Positions 15,588-22,693 of a DNA stretch of 38,226 nt are shown piece after piece. The position numbers and the translations under genes are program-made. Position 1 is the stretch's first letter, and every line of letters starts with the position of its first letter. Source of the stretch: Oscillospiraceae bacterium (GTDB lineage: Bacteria; Bacillota; Clostridia; Oscillospirales; Acutalibacteraceae); NCBI GenBank assembly GCA_015065935.1, contig SVPI01000019.1, forward strand, positions 1 to 38,226, given 5' to 3'. The notes under the pieces were generated by a model. The model worked only from the letters and a program-made list of their open reading frames with translations. It had not been told where the DNA came from and did no database searches.

Positions 15588-15833
15588 ATGAATGATAAGA
15601 CTATGACTTTTTCAATCGGAAATGAGCAGGAGCTTGAAATCAGAAAGATTTTGACCACTGTTTATGATGCGCTGAAAGAAAAAGGATATAATCCTATAAA
15701 TCAGATGGTAGGCTACATTTTGTCCGAAGACCCCACCTATATCACAACCCATAATAACGCCAGAAACCTTATCCGCAAAATTGACAGAGATACCATTTTG
15801 CAATCTCTTGTTAAATTTTATCTTTCTGCTTAA
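15588..15833 (+). CDS. ireB: IreB-family regulatory phosphoprotein (UPF0297)
   Basis: An 81-residue cytoplasmic protein. The family core '[22 protein letters not shown]' is clear (residues about 30-50), followed by '[11 protein letters not shown]'. In Enterococcus faecalis IreB is phosphorylated on two N-terminal threonines by the PASTA kinase IreK and affects cephalosporin tolerance; the matching threonines here are T5 and T7. I chose the ATG at 15588, with AGAGGTG before it, over a GTG at 15579. In many Firmicutes ireB precedes ruvX; here it is followed by a hairpin and yhaM. Confidence 0.92.
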   Translation: MNDKTMTFSIGNEQELEIRKILTTVYDALKEKGYNPINQMVGYILSEDPTYITTHNNARNLIRKIDRDTILQSLVKFYLSA

Positions 15834-15838
15834 ACCCT

Positions 15839-15873
15839 TTAAGTGTGGTCGCATTATTCTCGGCCACACTTAA
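15839..15873. repeat. Long hairpin between ireB and yhaM
   Basis: A 13-bp stem (TTAAGTGTGGTCG with its complement, one G-T pair) and a 9-base loop. There is no T-run behind it, so it is not a classic terminator. It ends 19 bases before the yhaM start, close to its ribosome binding site, and may stabilise or process the mRNA. Confidence 0.7.
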
Positions 15874-15892
15874 AATATAGTGAGGTGTTTTT

Positions 15893-16864
15893 ATGAAATT
15901 TACCACCATTGATAACCGCGGCACCGTTGAGGGCTTTTGTCTTTTAAAAAGTGTCGATAAAAAGACCTCCTCAAAGGGAGATACCTATCTTGATATTACC
16001 CTTGCCGATAGTGACGGTGAAATCAACGCAAAGCTTTGGAATTATAACGAGGCAATGGGAACCTATGAAGCCAACACAATCGTTAAGGTTAGAGGAACCA
16101 TTTCTCAGTACAACGGTCAGGACCAGTTCAGAATTGAAAGAATGAGAAAGACAAACGAAAACGATAATGTTAATCCTGCCGATTTTGTCAAAAGCGCAAA
16201 TTACAGCGCCGAAGCGATGTTTGACCAACTCCTATGCCTTGCAAAAGGATTTAAGGATAAAGAACTTAATCTTCTTGTAACCTCCCTTCTTGAGGAAAAC
16301 CGTGAGGCAATGCTTTATTGGCCCGCGGCATTTAAACTGCATCACGCTGTTCGCGGCGGACTTTTAATGCACATTCTATCCATTGTGCGTTTGGCTGAGG
16401 CGGTTTGCACCGTTTACCCCTTTGTTGATAAGGACCTGCTTTTAAGCGGGGCCATTCTTCACGACATTGCAAAGCTAAAAGAATTTGTTGTTTGTGAAAC
16501 AGGTGTTGCAACGGGCTACTCTATTAAGGGCAACCTTATCGGTCATTTAGCCGAAGGTGCAATTATGGTGCGAGAAGCCGCAAAGAAACTCGGCATTAGC
16601 GAGGAAACCTCAAATCTTGTTGAACATATGCTTTTATCCCACCACGGTGAGCCAGAATTCGGCGCCGCAGTTCGCCCCCTGTTTTTAGAGGCAGAACTAC
16701 TGAGCGAGCTTGACCTTATGGATTCAAGAATCTATGAAATCAAGGAAGCGCTTTTAAACACCGCCGAAGGCGAGTTCTCACAAAAAATGTGGGCAATGGA
16801 TAACCGCAAATTTTTAAACCATAATCGTGTGGACCTAGCCACCGATGCTGATATTGTTAAATAA
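15893..16864 (+). CDS. yhaM: YhaM-type 3'-5' exoribonuclease (OB fold plus HD domain)
   Basis: A 323-residue protein with an N-terminal OB-fold nucleic-acid-binding domain (about 5-95, 'LDITLADSDGEINAKLWNY', 'VKVRGTISQYNGQDQFRIER') and an HD-type metal phosphohydrolase domain (about 150-300). The HD metal ligands are visible in 'HHAVRGGLLMH', 'SGAILHDIAKL', and 'EHMLLSHHGEPEFG'. B. subtilis YhaM is a 3'-5' exoribonuclease of about 314 residues, so length and layout agree. The ribosome binding site is GAGGTG. Confidence 0.9.
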   Translation: MKFTTIDNRGTVEGFCLLKSVDKKTSSKGDTYLDITLADSDGEINAKLWNYNEAMGTYEANTIVKVRGTISQYNGQDQFRIERMRKTNENDNVNPADFVKSANYSAEAMFDQLLCLAKGFKDKELNLLVTSLLEENREAMLYWPAAFKLHHAVRGGLLMHILSIVRLAEAVCTVYPFVDKDLLLSGAILHDIAKLKEFVVCETGVATGYSIKGNLIGHLAEGAIMVREAAKKLGISEETSNLVEHMLLSHHGEPEFGAAVRPLFLEAELLSELDLMDSRIYEIKEALLNTAEGEFSQKMWAMDNRKFLNHNRVDLATDADIVK

Positions 16865-16882
16865 AGAAAGGATGTAAATAAA

Positions 16883-17083
16883 ATGGAAATTACAAAAGAT
16901 ATGTGTATTGGCGATGTTCTTGATATGGACACCTCCGCCGCAGAATACTTTTTCGCAATTGGTATGCACTGCCTCGGCTGCCCCGCCTCTAGAGGTGAAA
17001 CAATTGAGCAGGCCTGCCAGGTTCATGGAACCGACTGTGATGCCCTGCTTGCAAAATTAAATGCTCATTTTGCCGATAAATAA
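16883..17083 (+). CDS. DUF1858 / TIGR03980-type redox disulfide protein
   Basis: A 66-residue protein consisting of one DUF1858 domain. The family mark is the CxxC near the middle: 'GMHCLGCPASRGETIEQAC', with a third cysteine in 'TDCDALL'. TIGR03980 is named for its association with hybrid-cluster (prismane) protein; the cysteines are thought to be redox active or to bind metal. It overlaps the trmK start by one base (TAATG), so it is translated together with trmK. No hybrid-cluster gene is in the window. Confidence 0.85.
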   Translation: MEITKDMCIGDVLDMDTSAAEYFFAIGMHCLGCPASRGETIEQACQVHGTDCDALLAKLNAHFADK

Positions 17084-17763
17084 TGAATCGTTTAAATAAT
17101 CGTTTAAAAACTGTTTTTGATTTGATTAATGACGGTGCCCATGTTGTTGACATCGGCACCGATCATGCTTTTTTACCTATTGCCCTTATTAAATCGGGAA
17201 AGGCAAAAAATGTTATTGCCTGCGACATTAGCGAAAAGCCACTCGAAAACGCTAGAAAAAATCTTGAACGCGCAAACATTTCCTCGGTTGAGCTTCGCCT
17301 TTGTGATGGGCTTTGCGGTGTTTTACAAAACGAATTTGACACCTTGGTTATTGCCGGAATGGGTGGCGAGGTTATTTCGGGAATTTTAAAACGCTGTGAT
17401 TACATAAAAAACGATGCCTATTCCCTAATTTTACAGCCTATGACCGCTGCCGATTATTTGCGCAAATTTTTATCTGAAAACGGTTTTGAAATTGAAAAGG
17501 AAATTGCTGTAGAGGACAATTCAAAGCTTTACACGGTAATTTCAGCAAGATTTTGCGGCAAAGAACTTAATAAACCCGATGCGTTTTATATACACGGTAA
17601 ATTAAACCCCAAAAAGCCGACAGATTTGCTTTATCTTAAAAAGCAACAGCGTATTCTTCAAAATTGTGTAAATGACCTTGAAGGAAACGACCAAATGAAA
17701 GAAACCTATCTTAAAAATTCAAAACTTTTAGATGAGCTTACCCATTATATTGAGGTGAATTAA
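17083..17763 (+). CDS. trmK: tRNA (adenine(22)-N1)-methyltransferase
   Basis: A 226-residue Rossmann-fold methyltransferase that methylates N1 of A22 in tRNA using S-adenosylmethionine. The SAM-binding motif is 'VVDIGTDHAFLPI' (about 21-33), followed by 'VIACDISEKPLENARKNLE' and the family-typical 'DTLVIAGMGGEVISGIL'. A C-terminal helical part (about 170-226) is the second domain of TrmK. It lies between the DUF1858 gene and rqcH with no spacing. Confidence 0.93.
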   Translation: MNRLNNRLKTVFDLINDGAHVVDIGTDHAFLPIALIKSGKAKNVIACDISEKPLENARKNLERANISSVELRLCDGLCGVLQNEFDTLVIAGMGGEVISGILKRCDYIKNDAYSLILQPMTAADYLRKFLSENGFEIEKEIAVEDNSKLYTVISARFCGKELNKPDAFYIHGKLNPKKPTDLLYLKKQQRILQNCVNDLEGNDQMKETYLKNSKLLDELTHYIEVN

Positions 17764-19482
17764 ATGGCCGTTGACGGCGCTTTTCTTTATTTGCTGACAA
17801 AGGAGCTCGGCGAAATTGTTAACTGCAAGATTGACAAAATACACCAACCCTCACGCGATGAGTTGGTGTTTTTGTTGCGCAAAGCAGGCTTTAGCGACCG
17901 TCTTTTTGTTTCGATAAAATCGGGCCGAGCAAGAATTGGTTTAAGCAGTGAACGACCCGAAAATCCTTCACAGCCACCAATGTTTTGTATGCTGCTTAGA
18001 AAACATTTAACAGGGGCAAAAATTGTAGAAATAACACAAGAGGGCTTTGAAAGAATTATAACCATTCATTTAAGTGCTTTAAATGAAATGGGCGATACCG
18101 TAAGTTTTTCCCTGGTTTGCGAGTTAATTTCAAATCAGGCAAACCTAATTCTGGTTGATCAAAACGGCAAAATTGTTGATGCTATGCGCCGAAGCGATAT
18201 TGAAACAGCAAAGCGAATTATTCACCCGGGTGCCTCATATATTGCCCCCGAAAAACAGCAAAAGCTTTCACTTTTAGAAAACGATGCCCGGTTTATTGCA
18301 GATAGTGTTTTTGCCCAAACAAACACCACCTGCCAAAAGGCTTTTATAAACTGTATTGATGGAATTTCGCCCCTTATTGCCCGCGAAATTTCGTTTTCCG
18401 CACAGGTTCAGGACTGCACAACTAATGAGCTGACAACTGAGCAGAAAGAGCGCTTTATGCTTTGTGTAGCCGAGCTTCAAAAAACGCTTAAAAGTGGCGG
18501 AAAGCCTACCATAATTTTAAAGGATAATGTTCCCTTTGATTTTTCTTATATGCCCATAACGCAGTATGGCAGCGAATATAAATTAAAGGTAGCCGATAGT
18601 TTTTCCTCCCTGCTTGACGGTTTTTACGGTGCACTTGATAAAAACGACCGAATCAAAAACTATTCGCAGGAAATCAGTCGCTTACTTAAAAACACCGAAA
18701 ACCGAATTATTAAAAAAATTCAGATAAGAAGCTCTGACCTTAAAAAAACCGAAAACCGCGAACAACTCAGGATTTTCGGCGAGCTTATCAAGGCGAATTT
18801 GCATTTGATTAAGGCGGGCGAAGAAAAGGCTTATGTTCAGAATTATTATGATGATAATTTGGAATTTATAGAAATCCCTTTAAACCCTGCCCTTTCCCCT
18901 GCTCAAAACGCGGCAAAATATTTTAAGGATTATAAGCGCGCAAACACAGCCAGACAGCTTCTCACAAAGCTTATTGAGGAAGATGGCAAGGAGCTGGCCT
19001 ATATTGAATCGGTAGCCGATGCTTTGAGCCGAGCAGAAAATGTTTCTGATATTAACGAAATTAAGGAAGAGCTTATGCTTTCGGGTTATTTGCGCCGCCA
19101 AAAGATAAGCAGAAAAGCGACGGAACAAAATAAATTTACCGAGTTTGAGAGCAAAGAGGGCTTTAAAATTCTTGTGGGCAAAAACAACCGCCAAAATGAC
19201 CTGCTTACAACAAAAATAGCGCAAAAAAATGATATGTGGTTCCACACTAAAAATATTCCCGGCTCCCATGTTATTGTCTTTTGCGCAGGTCAGGAATTAA
19301 GCGAGGAAACCGTTATTTTTGCGGCAAAGCTTGCGGCAAAAAATTCAAAAGCCAAGGATAGCGCCTCGGTTCCCGTTGATTATACACCCGTTAAATTTGT
19401 TAAAAAACCCGCCGGAGCAAAGCCGGGTATGGTAATTTACACCACGAATAAAACCGTTTATGTGACACCGGAGGTGGAATAG
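17764..19482 (+). CDS. rqcH: RqcH, ribosome quality control NFACT protein
   Basis: A 572-residue NFACT protein (Rqc2/NEMF homologue, formerly called fibronectin-binding protein A). RqcH binds obstructed 50S subunits carrying peptidyl-tRNA and adds C-terminal alanine tails that mark the nascent chain for degradation. The N-terminal NFACT-N begins 'MAVDGAFLYLLTKEL' and contains 'GFERII' (E96, R97; the second acidic-basic pair of the family is Asp-Arg in B. subtilis). Helical, coiled-coil segments lie around 290-430, and the NFACT-R domain with 'NDMWFHTKNIPGSHVIV' lies near 485-500. The start follows 'GAGGTGAATTAA' directly after trmK. Confidence 0.93.
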   Translation: MAVDGAFLYLLTKELGEIVNCKIDKIHQPSRDELVFLLRKAGFSDRLFVSIKSGRARIGLSSERPENPSQPPMFCMLLRKHLTGAKIVEITQEGFERIITIHLSALNEMGDTVSFSLVCELISNQANLILVDQNGKIVDAMRRSDIETAKRIIHPGASYIAPEKQQKLSLLENDARFIADSVFAQTNTTCQKAFINCIDGISPLIAREISFSAQVQDCTTNELTTEQKERFMLCVAELQKTLKSGGKPTIILKDNVPFDFSYMPITQYGSEYKLKVADSFSSLLDGFYGALDKNDRIKNYSQEISRLLKNTENRIIKKIQIRSSDLKKTENREQLRIFGELIKANLHLIKAGEEKAYVQNYYDDNLEFIEIPLNPALSPAQNAAKYFKDYKRANTARQLLTKLIEEDGKELAYIESVADALSRAENVSDINEIKEELMLSGYLRRQKISRKATEQNKFTEFESKEGFKILVGKNNRQNDLLTTKIAQKNDMWFHTKNIPGSHVIVFCAGQELSEETVIFAAKLAAKNSKAKDSASVPVDYTPVKFVKKPAGAKPGMVIYTTNKTVYVTPEVE

Positions 19483-20310
19483 TTGATTAAAAGCAACAAT
19501 CTTTCAGTTCATTTTAAAGATGATTTATGTTATTTAGGCTTTCCTAAATTTGAAAAAACCGGTCTTGTAAAAGTAGCTTTCACAACACGAATGGGCGGTG
19601 TCAGCAAGGGCCAATTTGCCTCAATGAACGTCAGCACAACAAACGGCGATGACCTTGAGAGCATAAAAAAGAATTATGAAATTTTAGGAAACGCTATCGG
19701 TTTTGATTACACTAAAACCGTTTTAAGCCACCAAACCCACACAAATAATATTAGAATTGTAACAGAAAACGATATCGGTAAGGGTCTAATTAAAGAGCGT
19801 GATTACGATAATGTTGACGGTCTTGTAACAAATATTCCGGGGGTTACTTTAGTTACCCAATTTGCCGACTGCACTCCCCTGCTGTTTTTAGACCCCGAAA
19901 ATAAAGTTATTGCCAATGTTCATTCGGGCTGGCGCGGAACCGTTCAGGAAATCGGCAAATGCGCCGTTGAAATAATGAAAAAGGAATTTTCCTCAAAGCC
20001 CGAAAACATTATTGCCGCCATTGGCCCCTGCATAAATAAATGCTGTTATGAGGTAGATGACCCTGTTTACAGCGAATTTACTAAAAATCCTGTTTTTGAC
20101 CTTGATAAGGTTTTTGTCAAAAAAGAAAACGGCAAATATATGCTTGACCTTGTTGAGGCCAACAAGGAAATATTAGTAAGCGCAGGCATAAAAACAGAAA
20201 ACCTTGATATATCCGATTTGTGCACACATTGTAATAGTCATATATTCCATTCCCACAGGGCTACTGCGGGGAAAAGAGGCAATCTTGGCGCATTTATTTC
20301 ACTAATATAA
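19483..20310 (+). CDS. pgeF: Purine nucleoside phosphorylase / polyphenol oxidase family (YfiH/YlmD)
   Basis: A 275-residue protein of the YfiH (LACC1-like) family. Bacterial members have purine nucleoside phosphorylase and adenosine deaminase activity, and some correct peptidoglycan precursor errors. The zinc site is clear: 'LSHQTHTN' (His), 'FADCTPLLFLD' (Cys) and 'NVHSGWRGT' (His). The N-terminal 'FTTRMGGVSKGQFASMN' and C-terminal 'HSHRATAGKRGNLGAFI' are also typical. It starts with TTG, directly after the rqcH stop, with GAGGTGG eight bases upstream, so it belongs to the same transcript. A terminator follows. Confidence 0.9.
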   Translation: MIKSNNLSVHFKDDLCYLGFPKFEKTGLVKVAFTTRMGGVSKGQFASMNVSTTNGDDLESIKKNYEILGNAIGFDYTKTVLSHQTHTNNIRIVTENDIGKGLIKERDYDNVDGLVTNIPGVTLVTQFADCTPLLFLDPENKVIANVHSGWRGTVQEIGKCAVEIMKKEFSSKPENIIAAIGPCINKCCYEVDDPVYSEFTKNPVFDLDKVFVKKENGKYMLDLVEANKEILVSAGIKTENLDISDLCTHCNSHIFHSHRATAGKRGNLGAFISLI

Positions 20311-20312
20311 GT

Positions 20313-20350
20313 AAAAAACGCCCTTTTTTATAAAAAAGAGGGCATTTTTT
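20313..20350 (+). terminator. Terminator after pgeF
   Basis: A stem of GCCC plus T-run pairing with A-run plus GGGC, one unpaired base, followed by TTTTTT. Confidence 0.85.
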
Positions 20351-20362
20351 GTTAAAAAACAC

Positions 20363-20391
20363 TTTACTTTGATAAAGAGATAAAGTATAAT
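20363..20391 (+). promoter_or_regulatory. Promoter of the amino acid ABC importer
   Basis: TTTACT at 20363-20368 and a perfect TATAAT at 20386-20391, spacer 17 bp, 45 bases before the first gene. Confidence 0.7.
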
Positions 20392-20435
20392 AGTACCATC
20401 ACAAATCCAGATGGATTAAAAAGGAGAAATTCAAA

Positions 20436-21218
20436 ATGAAAAAGATTTTAGCACTTGTTTTAAGCATTGCACTAATTTGTTGCCTCTTTACAGGCTGCGG
20501 CAGCACAGAAAAAATCATTGTTGCCGAAAAAGGCTCGGCCGGTGAAAATGTTGCCTCAACCCTTGAAGGCTACACATATACCGCCGTTAAGGACCAGGCC
20601 GCCGCTTTAATGGAGGTTTCCGCCGGCACAGCAGATGCCGCCATCATTGACTACGTTATGTCCATTGGCTCTATCGGCAAAGGCACCGATTATGAAAATC
20701 TTGTTGTTACAGGCGACGGCTATTCCCCCGAAAACTATGGTATTGCCTTCCGCAAGGGCTCCGATGTAACTGCAAAGGTAAATGAAGCCATTGCACAGCT
20801 TAAATCAAACGGCAAGCTTAAGGAAATCGGCGATAAATATAAGCTGGGCGACCTTGTTACTGCTACCGACACTTTTGATGCTTTCAAGCAGGCTGAAGAA
20901 AATTCCGATTGGGAATATATTAAGCAAAAGGGCGAGCTTATTATCGGTATTACCTACTTTGCTCCTATGAACTACAAGGATGCAAACGGCGAGCTTGTTG
21001 GTTTTGAAACCGAATTTGCCAAGGCTGTTTGCGAAATTCTCGACGTTAAACCCGTATTTCAAAAAATCGACTGGAACTCAAAAGAAACCGAGCTTGCTGC
21101 TAAAAGCATTGACTGCATTTGGAACGGTATGACTATTGATGCAGAGCGTGCAGCAAATATGAGCATTACCATTCCTTACATGACCAACAAGCAGGTAATG
21201 GTTGTTAAAGAAAAATAA
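20436..21218 (+). CDS. Circularly permuted amino acid ABC substrate-binding lipoprotein
   Basis: A 260-residue lipoprotein (lipobox FTGC, C21) of the polar amino acid binding family (SBP_bac_3), but with its halves exchanged. Residues 26-138 are the usual second part: 'KIIVAEKGSAGENVA' is the start of lobe 2, then 'ADAAIIDYVMS', 'NYGIAFRKGSDVTAKVNEA' and the last helix 'LKEIGDKYKLGD'. A linker (about 139-162) follows. Residues 163-260 are the usual first part: 'KGELIIGITYFAPMNYKD', 'GFETEFAKAVCEILDV', 'CIWNGMTIDAERAANM' and 'IPYMTNKQVMVVKEK', which in normal proteins leads straight into the lobe 2 strand found here at the N-terminus. Length is normal. It precedes the permease gene by 15 bp with AAGGAG before its ATG, so it is probably functional. 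Confidence 0.9.
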   Translation: MKKILALVLSIALICCLFTGCGSTEKIIVAEKGSAGENVASTLEGYTYTAVKDQAAALMEVSAGTADAAIIDYVMSIGSIGKGTDYENLVVTGDGYSPENYGIAFRKGSDVTAKVNEAIAQLKSNGKLKEIGDKYKLGDLVTATDTFDAFKQAEENSDWEYIKQKGELIIGITYFAPMNYKDANGELVGFETEFAKAVCEILDVKPVFQKIDWNSKETELAAKSIDCIWNGMTIDAERAANMSITIPYMTNKQVMVVKEK

Positions 21219-21233
21219 TTGGAGTAGTATTAA

Positions 21234-21878
21234 ATGATTTTTGCAACTGTAACGAAGGAGTTGCTTATCGGTTTCCTTGATAACTGCCAAATTTTCGCAC
21301 TTACTCTGCTTATGGCAATTCCTTTAGGACTGATAATCACCTTCGGTTCAATGTCAAAATTCAAGCCTTTAGCATTTATAACCAAAGTTTTTGTCTGGAT
21401 CATCAGGGGCACCCCTCTGATGCTCCAGCTTTTTGTGGTATTTTATGTTCCGGGCTTGGTTTTTGGTATTCCCATGCGCAACCGTATGGCTGCGGCACTG
21501 ATTGCCTTTGTTATTAACTATGCCTGCTATTTCAGTGAGATTTATCGCGGCGGCATTGAAGGCATTTCAAAAGGGCAGTTTGAAGCCGGCCAGGTTTTGG
21601 GACTAAGCAAATCCCAAATCTTCTTCAAAATTGTTCTTCTTCAGGTTATTAAACGCATTGTTCCCCCAATGTCAAACGAAATAATAACTCTTGTAAAAGA
21701 CACCTCTCTGGCGAGGGTTATTGCCGTTGCCGAAATTTTAATGGCGGCAGAAGAGTTCGCCGTTAAGGGCATTATTTGGCCCTTATTCTATACAGGCGTG
21801 TTCTTCCTACTGTTTAACGGAATTTTAACTCTGCTTTTCGGTTATATTGAAAAGAAACTTAATTATTTTAGGAGTTAG
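21234..21878 (+). CDS. Polar amino acid ABC transporter permease
   Basis: A 214-residue inner-membrane permease of the His/Glu/Gln/Arg family. About five hydrophobic helices are visible. The family region '[16 protein letters not shown]' and the EAA loop '[20 protein letters not shown]' (contact site for the ATPase) are clear. '[17 protein letters not shown]' is also typical. It probably works as a homodimer, since only one permease gene is present. It lies between the binding protein and the ATPase with 15 and 2 bp spacing. Confidence 0.94.
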   Translation: MIFATVTKELLIGFLDNCQIFALTLLMAIPLGLIITFGSMSKFKPLAFITKVFVWIIRGTPLMLQLFVVFYVPGLVFGIPMRNRMAAALIAFVINYACYFSEIYRGGIEGISKGQFEAGQVLGLSKSQIFFKIVLLQVIKRIVPPMSNEIITLVKDTSLARVIAVAEILMAAEEFAVKGIIWPLFYTGVFFLLFNGILTLLFGYIEKKLNYFRS

Positions 21879-21880
21879 TT

Positions 21881-22636
21881 ATGGCATTGCTTGAAGTTAA
21901 AAATTTAAAGAAAAGTTTTGGGAAAACCGAGGTGTTAAAGGGAATTTCATTTTCCCTTCAAAAGGGCGAGGTCCTTGCCATAATCGGCTCATCGGGAAGC
22001 GGAAAAACAACCCTGCTTCGTTGCCTTAATTTTCTTGAAGCCCACGATAGCGGCGAAATTTTACTCAGTGGAAAGGCAATTTCCCACGGTGGAAACGAAA
22101 GCTTAACAGATGAACAACTTAGAAACAACCGTCTTCACTTTGGCCTTGTTTTCCAGAACTTTAACCTCTTTCCCCAATATAACGTTCTCGAGAACGTTAC
22201 CCTTGCCCCCTCTCTTTTAAAGCGCGGCAGTGATGAGGAAATTAAACAAACGGCGCTGGAGCTCATAAATAAAGTAGGGCTTGAGGAAAAAATCAATTCC
22301 TACCCCTGCGAGTTATCAGGCGGTCAGCAGCAGCGCGTTGCCATTGCCCGCGCTCTGGCATTACATCCTGACATTCTTTGCTTTGATGAGCCTACAAGCG
22401 CCCTTGACCCCGAACTGACCGGCGAGGTTTTAAAGGTTATTAAAGGGCTGAAATCTGAGGACAGCACAATGATTGTTGTTACCCACGAAATGGAATTTGC
22501 AAAGAATGTTGCCGATAAGGTTATTTTTATGGCCGATGGCGTTATCGCCGAAATGGGAACCCCCGAAGAGGTTTTTGATAACCCACAAAACGAAAAAACA
22601 AAGGCCTTTTTGCAAAAAAGTTTAGAGAGCTTTTAA
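21881..22636 (+). CDS. Polar amino acid ABC transporter ATP-binding protein
   Basis: A 251-residue ABC ATPase of the GlnQ type. Walker A '[15 protein letters not shown]' (about 36-50), Q-loop '[17 protein letters not shown]', signature '[15 protein letters not shown]', Walker B '[15 protein letters not shown]' and the H-loop 'VVTHEM' are all intact, so it should hydrolyse ATP to drive import. It ends the three-gene operon and is followed by a bidirectional terminator. Confidence 0.96.
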   Translation: MALLEVKNLKKSFGKTEVLKGISFSLQKGEVLAIIGSSGSGKTTLLRCLNFLEAHDSGEILLSGKAISHGGNESLTDEQLRNNRLHFGLVFQNFNLFPQYNVLENVTLAPSLLKRGSDEEIKQTALELINKVGLEEKINSYPCELSGGQQQRVAIARALALHPDILCFDEPTSALDPELTGEVLKVIKGLKSEDSTMIVVTHEMEFAKNVADKVIFMADGVIAEMGTPEEVFDNPQNEKTKAFLQKSLESF

Positions 22637-22644
22637 GCTTAAAA

Positions 22645-22690
22645 ATAAAAAAAGTGGTACACCTTTCAGTGTACCACTTTTTATTTTTTA
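22645..22690. terminator. Bidirectional terminator between the ABC importer and ispH-rpsA
   Basis: Stem AAAAGTGGTACAC pairing with GTGTACCACTTTT around a 6-base loop, flanked by A and T runs, serving both convergent units. Confidence 0.92.
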
Positions 22691-22693
22691 AAA

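Noticed and set aside
20436-21218. Substrate-binding protein as two damaged or frameshifted gene halves
   Set aside because: There is one uninterrupted frame with a signal peptide and normal total length, and each half ends at a sensible domain border.
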